From positions 1 through 64,000 of the forward strand of contig CAJORF010000099.1 of assembly GCA_905236985.1 (NCBI GenBank): a DNA stretch of 64,000 nucleotides, in the 5' to 3' direction. Of the stretch, positions 1 to 10,900 are shown one piece after another (within the stretch, counting starts at the first letter, position 1; every line of letters begins with the position of its first letter). A program made the translations under genes and the position numbers. Under the pieces are notes generated by a model. The model searched no databases. It was not told the origin of the DNA and saw only the letters and a list, made by a program, of their open reading frames with translations. Source of the stretch: an uncultured Bacteroidaceae bacterium (GTDB taxonomy: Bacteria; Bacteroidota; Bacteroidia; Bacteroidales; Bacteroidaceae).

Positions 1-45
1 ATACTAAACGCAATTTATGCAGCCCAGCAAACTGGAGCCGATATA

Positions 46-432
46 TTAACGTTTGCTGAACTGGAAGCGACGACGTGCCTTGGGCTGACCGGGCTTTTTG
101 CGCTCGACCTCGCGGGGATCGCGTGTCATGAAGCCTTCAGCGCGGAGAGCTTTCTTGTCCTCGGCATTGATCTTGACGAGTGCGCGGGCGATAGCGAGGC
201 GGAGAGCCTGGCTCTGACCTGTGAAGCCGCCACCGAAGAGGTTCACCTTGATGTCATACTTCTCAACAGCGTCGAGCAGCACGAGGGGCTGCTTCACCAC
301 GAACTGGAGAATCGTGCTGGGGAAGTACTCGGTGAGGTCTTTCTTATTGATGGTAATCTTACCAGTGCCCTCTGTTACATAAACGCGGGCAACGGCGCTC
401 TTACGGCGTCCTAATGCATTTACTACTGCCAT
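46..432 (-). CDS. rpsI: 30S ribosomal protein S9
   Basis: Protein ends in GQPKARRRFQFSKR; S9 motifs GRRKSAVARV and GGGFTGQSQALRLAIARAL. Confidence 0.97.
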   Translation of the reverse strand: MAVVNALGRRKSAVARVYVTEGTGKITINKKDLTEYFPSTILQFVVKQPLVLLDAVEKYDIKVNLFGGGFTGQSQALRLAIARALVKINAEDKKALRAEGFMTRDPREVERKKPGQPKARRRFQFSKR

Positions 433-438
433 TTCTGT

Positions 439-900
439 TTACTTATAGAGGTTAATATCAATGGCCTTGGGGCTTTGTGCCTCGTGCTTGTGCTCGGGAC
501 CCTCGTAGATGTAGAGGTTGGTGATCAAGCGGCTGGCCAGTTTGTTCTTGGGAAGCATGCCCTTGACGACGCGGCGAAGGAGCTTCTCGTAGCCGTTTGG
601 CTTTGCGATGATGTCAGCGGGGGTGCTGGCCTTCTGTCCACCAGGATACATGCTGTAGCGCAGATAGACGCGGTCGGTCATCTTCTTACCCGTGAGCTGA
701 ATCTTGTCAGCGTTGACGATGATGACGTTGTCACCACAATCGACGTGAGGCGTGAAATTGGGCTTGTACTTGCCCCTGAGCAACTTAGCCACCTTAGTGG
801 CGAGACGACCGAGGATCTGGTCTGTTGCATCCACAACAACCCACTCCTTGGTGACTGTCTCCTTGTTGGCAGAAATGGTCTTGTAACTTAAAGTGTCCAT
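439..900 (-). CDS. rplM: 50S ribosomal protein L13
   Basis: L13 motifs (DATDQILGRLATKVAKLLRGKYKPNFTPHVDCGDNVIIVNADKIQLTGKK); adjacent to rpsI. Confidence 0.97.
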   Translation of the reverse strand: MDTLSYKTISANKETVTKEWVVVDATDQILGRLATKVAKLLRGKYKPNFTPHVDCGDNVIIVNADKIQLTGKKMTDRVYLRYSMYPGGQKASTPADIIAKPNGYEKLLRRVVKGMLPKNKLASRLITNLYIYEGPEHKHEAQSPKAIDINLYK

Positions 901-942
901 TCTTCGTTGTTAAATGTTTTTAATTGTACTACTAAAAATGTG

Positions 943-1080
943 TCTTTGCCGGGCTTTCACCGGCACGCAATGAATTTCTGCGATTCACTAACCGCTCTCC
1001 CAGGCCATGAGAAAAGCTATTAACACGCAGATTGTAAGCCCTTTATGGGGCTTCCTGATAATAATCGGCTTGCAAAGGTA
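943..1080 (-). promoter_or_regulatory. rplM-rpsI promoter and structured leader candidate
   Basis: Minus-strand TACCTTTG (1073-1080) with TTGC 18 nt upstream (1099-1102); leader hairpins TGCCGG/CCGGCA (947-952/960-965) and AAGCCC-cataaa-GGGCTT. Confidence 0.5.
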
Positions 1081-1222
1081 CGACTTTTTCGTCATTCCGC
1101 AAGTTTTTTTAGCAATTTTTTTCTTATTTATTCCCACATAAGTCACAAATAATGTTTACCTTTGCCGCCGAATTTTAAACCAGAAGCTCTATTTCAATCT
1201 TTTTTCACATCACTCACCCATT

Positions 1223-1927
1223 ATGAACAGACGTTTTTCATCACACCTATTATATATAAATATGCTGGCCGCCATCATCTGTCTGTCTGCTGTCTCATGC
1301 AGCAAAAACGAGACGTATGCCGAGCAGAAAGAGAAGGAACGCAAGGCCATCGCCAACTTCCTCAGCCGCGACATCAGCATCACCAATTCGGTGGGTGATA
1401 CGCTCATCCACGTCGGACGCATCAACGTCATCACCGAGGAACAGTTCCTGAAGCAGGACAGCATGACGGATGTCGAGAAGAACGAGTACGTCCTCTTCGG
1501 CGGCACAGGTGTGTATATGCAAATCGTGCGCAAGGGCGTAGGCCCCAAACTGGAGTCTGGCCAAAGCAAGCGCATCATCGCACGCTACACGGAGTTCAAC
1601 ATCTTGGCGGACTCTGTGCTGACCAGCAATGATGTGCTCTATTTTTCCACGACGCCTGACATTCTCGATGTCACCAACTCCTACGGCACCTTCACCGCTT
1701 CGTTCAACATTGAGAACGGCGGCGGTGCTATGTACCGTGCCTACCAATCCACCGAGGTGCCTTCGGGCTGGCTCATCCCCTTCACCTACATCCACATCGG
1801 ACGTCAGACCTCAGCCGAAGGCATCTCCAAGGTGCGCTTGATCATCCCGCATACGCAGGGACAGAGCCAGGCACGTTCCAGCGTCTATCCCTGCTTCTAC
1901 GAGATCCGCTATCAAGAGATGCGGTAG
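1223..1927 (+). CDS. DUF4827-like lipoprotein
   Basis: Lipoprotein signal (LSAVSCSKNE); whole-protein resemblance to the Bacteroidales DUF4827 family. Confidence 0.6.
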   Translation: MNRRFSSHLLYINMLAAIICLSAVSCSKNETYAEQKEKERKAIANFLSRDISITNSVGDTLIHVGRINVITEEQFLKQDSMTDVEKNEYVLFGGTGVYMQIVRKGVGPKLESGQSKRIIARYTEFNILADSVLTSNDVLYFSTTPDILDVTNSYGTFTASFNIENGGGAMYRAYQSTEVPSGWLIPFTYIHIGRQTSAEGISKVRLIIPHTQGQSQARSSVYPCFYEIRYQEMR

Positions 1928-1938
1928 GAGCATCCATC

Positions 1939-4900
1939 TTATCTTACAACTTTGTTGAGTACTTTCTTGCCACGGCTGACATAGATGCCTTGGCGCAGCT
2001 TGTTATTTGACATTCCCTGACCTTTCACCTTGCGTCCGCTAAGGTCGTACCAGTCCTCGGTCTCCTGTTCTCCGCTGACGAGGTCAATGGAGGTATAGGC
2101 TTTCTCGAGGTCGATGACATACGGCTCCCAAGGCGTGCCAATGTTGTCATCGCTGACAAACATCCGCGTCTTGTCGATGGTGAGGATTTCATCATTGATG
2201 CAGGCGCGTATGTCAAGGGGCTTGCTACTGCCCTGACCGGCGATGATGAGGATGTAGAGGCCGTTGTCGGCACGTGCTGCGGCGCGACATTCCTCGTCAA
2301 TAAAGACAGCGATCTCGGCGGTATCAACGACCTCCTCACCGTCCTTGAGCTGCACGACCATAGTCATGTTGTCGGGATAGTCATGCGGATCGACGGGATC
2401 GAAGATGCTGAGCGGAGCTGCCCGGCGTATGGGAGCGCGCAAATATGGCGAGATGGCCGCGGCGGTGCTGATGGAGGGATAGACAAACTGCTTGCTTTCT
2501 ACGTCCTCAGTGCTGTAGTACATGTATCCCTGTCCGCTCTCGAGCGCCTTGAGGTTGCCCTCCCAGGTGTAGCCTGAGTAGAGTGCGATGCCGGTCTGCG
2601 ACTTGATGCGGTCTCCCTTTTGTGGGTTGGCACCTGCCAGTGCCAGATCGACGTTCATCGTGGTGAGCGGTGTGTAGGCGATCCAGTTCCATCCCTTGTG
2701 GAGCTCCACAGGCGTCTCGCTGAGGTTGACTTGTCGTCCGGTGATGGAAAGCCTTTCGGGCAGCGGGTTGCTGTTGGCCTTGCGCTCAACCTTCATCTTG
2801 TACATGGTGTTGGCAGCGATTGTCAGGTTGCCGCTCCATAGCAATCCGTTACTCCATGCAGCTTGTGTGCCATGATTCTTGAGGATGACCGACCAGGTGT
2901 TGAGGCCGCTGAAGACCTGATCGAGATAGGTCGTCTGAGGCTCTACGCCAAGAGAGATCCAGTTCCAGTTCTGGTGTACGGCCATGAGTTGCTCGATCTT
3001 GTCGCTCTTCATCCAGATGGCTGGATTGTCGAAGTCGCCAATCAGCTTGTCATGCTCGAAGGGGATGCTGGGCTGCGGAGTACCTGTGGACGACTGGGTC
3101 TGGGCATTCGGCATGGTGAGGGTTGCTTCGGTGTATGCAACTCCCTTTGCGGCATCCCAAATGCGGAAGGTGACCTCCTTGCCGAGGTCGAAGCCCTCGA
3201 TATCATTGGCGAAGATGGTCATTGTGACGTAGGCAGCTCCTCGCACTTTCTCGGGTGATGCCAGTCCGCGGCACTCGCCGTCGATGAAAGCAGCGACCTG
3301 ACTCTCGGCATTCTCCATGAGGAGTCCGTTGATATAGAGTTGGCCAATGATGGTCATCTGATGCTCGTAGCGAGTGGGGTCGAAGCTCCAGTCAGGACGT
3401 TGTCCCTTGACGACCATGACGATGCGCAGGGGTTCGAGGATCTCATTGTTGCCTTGGAGTCCTATGGTCACTTCGTAGTTGCCGACAGGCACGAGCGGGT
3501 CAACCTTGAACCGGAGGGTCTTAGTCTTGAGCGGTGCGAGGTCATCGTTGCTCTCACTATCAACGAGGGACAGCCATTCAGGCATATTATATAAGGTGTA
3601 GTACTCGGTGTTGCCACTCTTGTTTTGAATGTCAACGTCGAAGGTGTAGTCGTTGCCATACATCTTGTTGATATTCACGGAGTCCTTAGTCCACGTGAGC
3701 GTGTTCTGCTGCACGAAGGCAGTCCAACGGATGGGTGCTGAGGTGTTGCCGTGCAAATCATGTATATCGTCGATGGTGATGTTGAGCGTTGTGCCTTCGA
3801 TATCACGCGGCGATATGGTGGAACTGTTGAGACTGATGACGATTTTGCGTTCCGAAGCCACTGGCTTGGCGATGATGCGCGTCTCGGAGGGGGCATTCTT
3901 CAAAGGCGGTGCCGATGCAACGATATACAGATTTCCGTGCAGTGCGACACTGTCTTTCTTCGTGATGCCCGGTGCCATATTCTCGGTGGACATTACAATT
4001 TTTTTCTCGCCGTTCTCAACGCCCCATTTGTTGAAGGGATAGTAGGCGGAGAGTCCTCGTGAATAGATGTCGGCAGTGTCGAGTTCGTTGTACATATTAG
4101 CCAGCAGTCGCTTCTCGGTGATGGCAGCGTTCCAGATGCGCAGCTCGTCGAAGAAAGCCATGTCACAACCTATGCCAAGCCGTATGGAGTCACCCTCAAT
4201 GGGCGGCACATCGGCCTCGGCAATGACGGCTATTCGCCTTCCGTTGAGATAGAAACTTGCAGCCTGTCCGCGAACGACATTGAGTGCGAAGTGTTGCCAT
4301 GTGCTATTTTCATAGAAGAAGTCGGAAGACGCCACGACCTGTGTCTTGTTGCCGTATTCGAAGTGAATGTTATGAGCGTTGTCGTAGTAGAGTCGGAGGC
4401 GGTTGTTCGGGTTCGAGCCAGTCTGGAATATGACTGCCGTGCTGTCGATAACAGACTGTGGGTCGTGCCAAAGCTCGATGGCGTAGCTGTCGCCCGGGCT
4501 GGTGTTGATGCGTGAAATATCGGCTGCGATACCGCTGGGTTTGTCGATGCGCGCGGCGTAGTTCGTGTTTTCGAGGAGCCATCTGCCATTGACGAAGAAG
4601 TCGTGCGTATGGCGGGCGTCAGCTGCCAGATGACCGTGACCCTCGTTCATGGGCCAGTAGTTGGTGAGGCCATAGACATAGTTGTCCTTCGCCTGGTATT
4701 TGGTAGCAGCTGCCTCGTGAACATCACGGTAGATATTGAAGAGGCTCAGGTCGTGGATAGCACCATTCATCTTGCCGATATAGAGGTAGTTGTCATCAGC
4801 GTAGCTGACGGCGTCGATTTCCTTTACGGTGACCCTCTGCGCATTGAAGAGCTCGACGGAGGTCGTGTCGTACTGTGCAAGAACGGAGAAAGTCATGTCG

Positions 4901-7900
4901 CTGCTCTTGTAGCTTACGACGATGTATGTCCAGGTGTTCTTAGGCAATACATCATTGCTTGTGTAGGTTCTTCCGGCAATGGCGACGACAATACGTCCGA
5001 ACTCGTCCACCAACAATGCGAACTTGTCGAGGCCCTCACCCTGATGGATGATGGTGCCTTTATCTTCCCACTTGAACCAGAAGTCCAAGGAGAAATCGCC
5101 ACTGATGAAAATGGGGTTGTAGGTCATCATATCATCGCCGTAGGGCAGTAACCGCAGTGCTACTTCGTGGTTGACGGGTTGCTGGTTGAGCTTTGCGGTG
5201 ACGATGACGTTCTTGTCGCCCACGTAGCCGGGTACGATGTTTTCGTTGAATTCCACGCTGAGCTCGTCGCCGTAGCCATAAATGCCGTTGGTGGGCTGCG
5301 GTGTGGTGAGGGCCATAGGACGGGTCATATCCTTGACGACGGTGACGGGTTCGCTATAGACGCGTATCATCTCTGTGTCGTAGGGGGTGGTGGTGAAGGC
5401 GCGGAAGGAGTAGGTTCCCTCGGGGAAGTTGGTCTGCTCCTTCATGTTCACTGTGACGCGCAGGTCGCCCGTCTTTGGCAGTATGCTGAAACTGGTGCTC
5501 GTGGAGTCCTTGGGATTGACCACGAAGGTGTGGTAGTCCTGCCATTGCGTGCTGCCCTCGAAGCGGTACTGTAGTCCTACGTCATGCAGGTTCTTGAACT
5601 GGCGGTCGAAGTTGGTGATCTTTGCCTCCAGCAGCCCGTTGGTGTTTGCGGCGTTGACCACGGGTTCGTTGATGACGAGGTCAACGGGCGACGACGAGGG
5701 CTTGAAGTGGACGTTGAGGGTGACCGAGTCGTAGATCTTGAAGGGCTGGAACTGCGAGGCGTAGTTGATTTGGATGCCTGTGTAGTCGAGCACGCTCTGG
5801 TCGGTCTGGCGCACGGTGATGACTTTCGTCGTGGCGACGCCCGGGTCGAGATAGACGGTGCGTCCGCTCATGGGGACACCGTCCATGAGGAGCTCGAGTC
5901 CGTTGGTATTAGTACCTTCCACGATGATGAGGTTGTAGAGAAGCGGTACTTCCTGATTGGTCGTGGAGCCGTTCTTCAGGTGGAGGGTGAACTCGCCCAT
6001 CGATCCCGCCGGAACGTCGGTGAGGGTAGCGCTCTTGGCGCCTACCTTGCCGTCGGTGCTGATGGAGATGACGGGCTTCTCCATCTGCTCTGTGCCGTAG
6101 GAGAGGATGTGCTCGCCCTTATCGTGGAACTGCGTCTTCTCTTCGTCCTCGAAGGGGTTGTAGCTCTGACCGCCCCTCAGCAGGAAGATATCGCTCCATC
6201 CGCGCGGCGAATTGAAAATATCTACGGTGAAGTCCGTACCCGGATTGCCGTCGTTGAAGTCGTAGTCGAACTCGGCGTAGGTCTTCTCGTTGTCGTCGTA
6301 CTCGCCGTCCTCGTTGACCCAGGTGTGTCCTACCTCGGCCTTGAACTCCCAGTTGGCACCGAACGAAGCGCCTGCCGAGACGCCAATCCTGTGCTTGACG
6401 GAGCCTAATCCAGTGAGGCTGTAGGAGTCGGAGGAGATGTTGGATTCGGTGGTATCGCGCCGCTCGCTGTAGGCATAGCCCGTGCCGCCGTCGAAGGAGC
6501 GGTTCTGGTCGAAGTACTTGGCGCGGTCGTTGAAGGCCTTGATCTTGTCTTCCTCGTTCCAACTGAGCACCTGATGCCAGCGCTCGATGGCTGAGTTGTA
6601 GCTGAGCACCATATCGCTGGAGCGCCCCAGTCGTCCCTGCTTCCACACGTAGGTAGAGTCCTTTCCGTAGTTGGGGTCATCGGGCTCGAGCCACGTGAGA
6701 TAGACGTCCTGGTCGGTGTTGTTGACATAGTTGACGGCAGCGATACTGTCCTTGTATTCGAGCAGCGCATTGCGCGTCTCCTCGATCTTGGGTAGCATGG
6801 TGTTGATGATGTCGTACTGCGAGTAGGTGAAACCTGTGCGGATGCTGTCGCTCATGCTGATAGCGTCCTTCAGTCCCAGTACGATGCCCGAGGCTTCGCG
6901 ATGGAAACCGAGCTTGCGGCACTGACCGATGATCAGGTTGTGCGATGTGCCGATGAAGACGTCGCCGGCAGCGCCCACATACTTGGAGCCGGTGCCAGTG
7001 GAGATGCTGTTGGCGGTGGTCTTCACCCAGGTCTTGTCGGTCTTGGTAGTCCATTCGCCCGTGCCTTTCTCGCCGACGGTGGCGATGGTGTTGACATTGG
7101 ACGTGGTGACAATCATGACTCCCATGCCCACGCCCTGCATGAGGCGCGAGCCCCAGATGAGCTCTGCCGAGAGCTGTTCAGATGCCGACCACTTGCGTAT
7201 GCGGTTCTCAATCTTGGTGTTGATGGTACCGGTCTTCCATGTGGTCTTGGACTTGGAGCCCGGCGGGTCGCGCAGCACCATCGACACGATATCAGGTCCC
7301 TGAGTGACGAAGTTGTTGCCGTCGGTGAGCTCGCCCAGGACGATACCGTTGAGCTGTATGGGGGCGTAGGTGCGCTTGTTGCGCTCGAAGGAGAGGCGGA
7401 ACTGGCGCGTGTAGGGAGCCGTGATATTGGGCAAGCCCGTGGTGAACTTCACCTCGTTGTATCCGTCTTCGTCGAGCAGCAGCTGGTTGCGTTTCAGGTT
7501 GTATATATCGCCGGCCTTGAGATCGGTCACGCTGGGATCTACGACTTTGGCCACGACGTCCTGCTTGTCGCTCATCTCATTCTCGATGGTGAGCTTCTGG
7601 CCGTTCAGCGGGATGGTGTCGCAGACGGCGGGATTGCTGTCGTGGTTGACATAAGCCTCGAAACCGTGCAGCTTGAAGGTGTACGACGTGTTGCGGGCGA
7701 AGATGGGGAACTCGTAGGTGTATTTGATGGAATTGTCGTCCTCTACCGTCCAGATGTCGGTGATGTCCGTCGTCTCTGTGGAGCTGACGCTGTAGTTCTT
7801 GAGCTCGCGTTCGCCAAAGGCTCCGTTGCCGTTGACCTGCCACATCTGTATCTGGGGTTCGGCAAAATAGGTGCGGACGAGCTTGGTGTTGTACTTGTAG

Positions 7901-10900
7901 TACTGCCATACGCTGTCGGCACCTTCGACGGCCACTTTCAGCGAATCGGAGATGTCTTTCTTCACGTTGGTAAGGTCAATCTCGGAGAGCGTGTTGAACT
8001 CGATATCGGGATTGCTCTCCACACGTATGCTCTTGGTAGAATACTTCAGCGGCGGCAGCAGGGCCGAGAACTCGCCCGTCTGCGGGTCGGTCTTGATGTA
8101 GATGTATTTAGCGTTGTCGCCGGTGCCCGTCCACGACATACTTTGGATGCTCGTCGTGTCGCTCTCCCACGCACGCTCGACGGCGGCCGAGGTGATGTGG
8201 TCGTCCTGACAGTTGAAGGAGAAGGATTCGTTGTTCAGCTTCAGCTGTAGTATGGCCATACCAATATTATTATTTGAGAGTCCGAAGCCTACGGCCAGCG
8301 TGTCGTTGCGCTCGCCGCCACTGACACGGCCGACGAAGTTCACCAGCGTGGAGTCGGCAAAGTCATGGGTGAGTGCACGGTCGAAGTTGTGAACGCCCGT
8401 CGTCGGGAAGCGTCCGCCTTCGACCATCGTGTGCCCGTCGAGTTTAGCTTCGACATAATGCTCGCCGATGGGCACCGAGATCTCGTAGTAGCCGTTGGCA
8501 TCGGTCTTCTTTGTCTCGCCGTTGCCGGTGACCAGCTCACCATCAACATAGAACATGACGCCCTCGGCAGGGATATTTGTTCCTGCATAATAGACGTAGC
8601 CCGCCATGGGGAAGCTGCTGACGTCCTCGAAATCGATGTTATTGGCGGTGAGGCTCGTCGGGCTGACGAACATGGAGCGCGTGTTGGGGTTGAACTGATG
8701 AATGCCCAACGAAGGCACGAGCTTGTAGTTTGTGCCGCCCTGCTGGAAAGGCACGCCGCGAATGATGTAGTCGCCCTCGGCATCAGTAAGGCCATAGAGC
8801 TTCAGCAGCTCCGGCACGAGGGCCGACGGGCGCGCGTTGATGCCCACTTCGGGATGGTTAAGCTGATAAATGCCGTCCTGACGCGCTACGTCGAAGGCGT
8901 AATCGACAATGTTTATTCCTTCGTCGAGCGGCCAGTAGAGGAAGAGGCCGTCCTCGCTGCCGCCCAGGATGCGCGTGTAATTGGCCGTGATCTCTTTATC
9001 GGAGAGGGCCCGGCTCCACAGACGTATGTCGTCCACATAACCCTCAAAAGAGAGGTCCATGGTGCGGTTGGAGCCGCCAACGGAGAACACCGTATGACCT
9101 AACTCAAAGGCGTCCCATCCTCTATCGCTGACGTTCATCGTGGCCGAGCGCAGAGTGTCGGAGCCAACGTAGAAGGTCCACTGGCCGTTGTCGTACACGG
9201 CGGCCAAGTGGGTGAAATCGCTGTTGTCGAACTTGAGGTCGGGGAACCGCTGCACACTCCCCGATGCGCCGCCGGAGAAGTCGCTGACGCGCAGGAAGTA
9301 GTGAGTGCCGTCCTCTGTCTCCATGCCCAGCTCGAGGGCGTTGTTCAATCGGCAGAGGCTCCTGACGGCTGCACCGTTGGCGCTCATGGGCTGGAACCAC
9401 AGCTGTAGCGTGAGGGGCTTCTGTCCGTTGAGCTTGTCCTTTTCCTTGTCGTCGGCTGGTATCCAAGTGAGTCCCTTGCCCTCGCCTGTGATGTGGCGCG
9501 ACAGGAACTGCGGCGACTCGCTCGTAGCATCGACGCTGGACTTCACTAGGCTCACGCGCGCACCGGCAACGGCTGTTCCCGTGCCGTAGGAGATATGTCC
9601 CGTGATGGTGCCGCGAGCCTGCGAGAAGCCGGGCGTCACCTGAGCGTCGGTCTGCACCAACTGGTCTTCACACTTGGCGCCATAGGCCACGACGCTATAT
9701 TCATAGTAGGAGCCAGCCATCACGCGGTCGTCTTTGTAAGAATATTCCGACTGATGACCCTTGATTTCATTGGTGAGAAGGGTCCATTCGCTGGTGCCGA
9801 CGGGACGGCGCAGCACGCTGAAAAGGATATCATCGTCGCCAGGTCGTTCCACCTTCCACTTCACTTCGACGAACTTTTCCTCGGTGCCTGTCGTGGCTTT
9901 CACCTCGCTGATGTAGGCACCGGCGGGCAGATTGCACACCAGCGTATCGGAGTAGAGCTCCTTGCCGTTGATAGTCGTCATGATGCGATAGACGAACTGG
10001 TCGCACACCGAGCCGCCGGATTCGAGGTACGAGGCCGAGCTTTCATTAATGTCGATGGGCAGCGTGGTGAGAGGCGTCCAGGTGGTGGTGCCCAAGCGAC
10101 GCTTGTCGATGCGCCACTCACAGCCGCTGAGCTGCACGTTGTACTCCCATGTCAGATGTATGCCTGACAGGTCGCTACGGTCCTGTGCCAGCTTGATAGG
10201 CACTTCCATCTTGGTATTCACCGTGGCCTCTTCCCACAGGTCATATTTCGTGTGAACGTCGCCTTCGCCCGGCAGTTCGGTCAGTTTGTTTTCAAATTTC
10301 TCTTTCAGGAAGTCGGGGAGGAACACGACGCGATAGACATATATCTTGTCGTAGTCGATGTTGTCATCCTCCACCTTTAGTTTTGTGCTGGTGCCGCTAA
10401 TCTCCTGAAGCACCTCATACTCGCTCGTAGGCCGTCCCTTCTCGTAGCGGAGCACATACCATGTACCGTCGGTCTGACACTCTATCGTGACAGGCCTGTT
10501 GTTGAAAAAATCCGAGATCGATTTCTTGCGCGTCCATTGTATAATGGTCTTCTTCTTCCATTTGTCAAATTCTGCTGTGAGCACATCCACGCGTGTATAG
10601 GGATTGAACATGATACCCTCGTCGTAGGCGGCGTCGGATGGAGCGTGAAGCATGTATAGGTAATGGTCGCTGCCGGAATAGCGCATCGTATGCCGCTTCA
10701 CATCGGCGGTGTAATCGAGCTTATAGATGCGCAGTGGCACGGTATAGGACTTCACAGGGATGGTGAACGTGTATTCGGCGTTCTGGTCCGTGCCGCCTGA
10801 GCGGCTTTCAGCGTTGAGCCGATAATAGACTCTCTCGGTGGTATAGGTGCTCGTGCGATAACTCACTAAGCCGTCGAAATATTTGTCCAAATAGCGCGTA

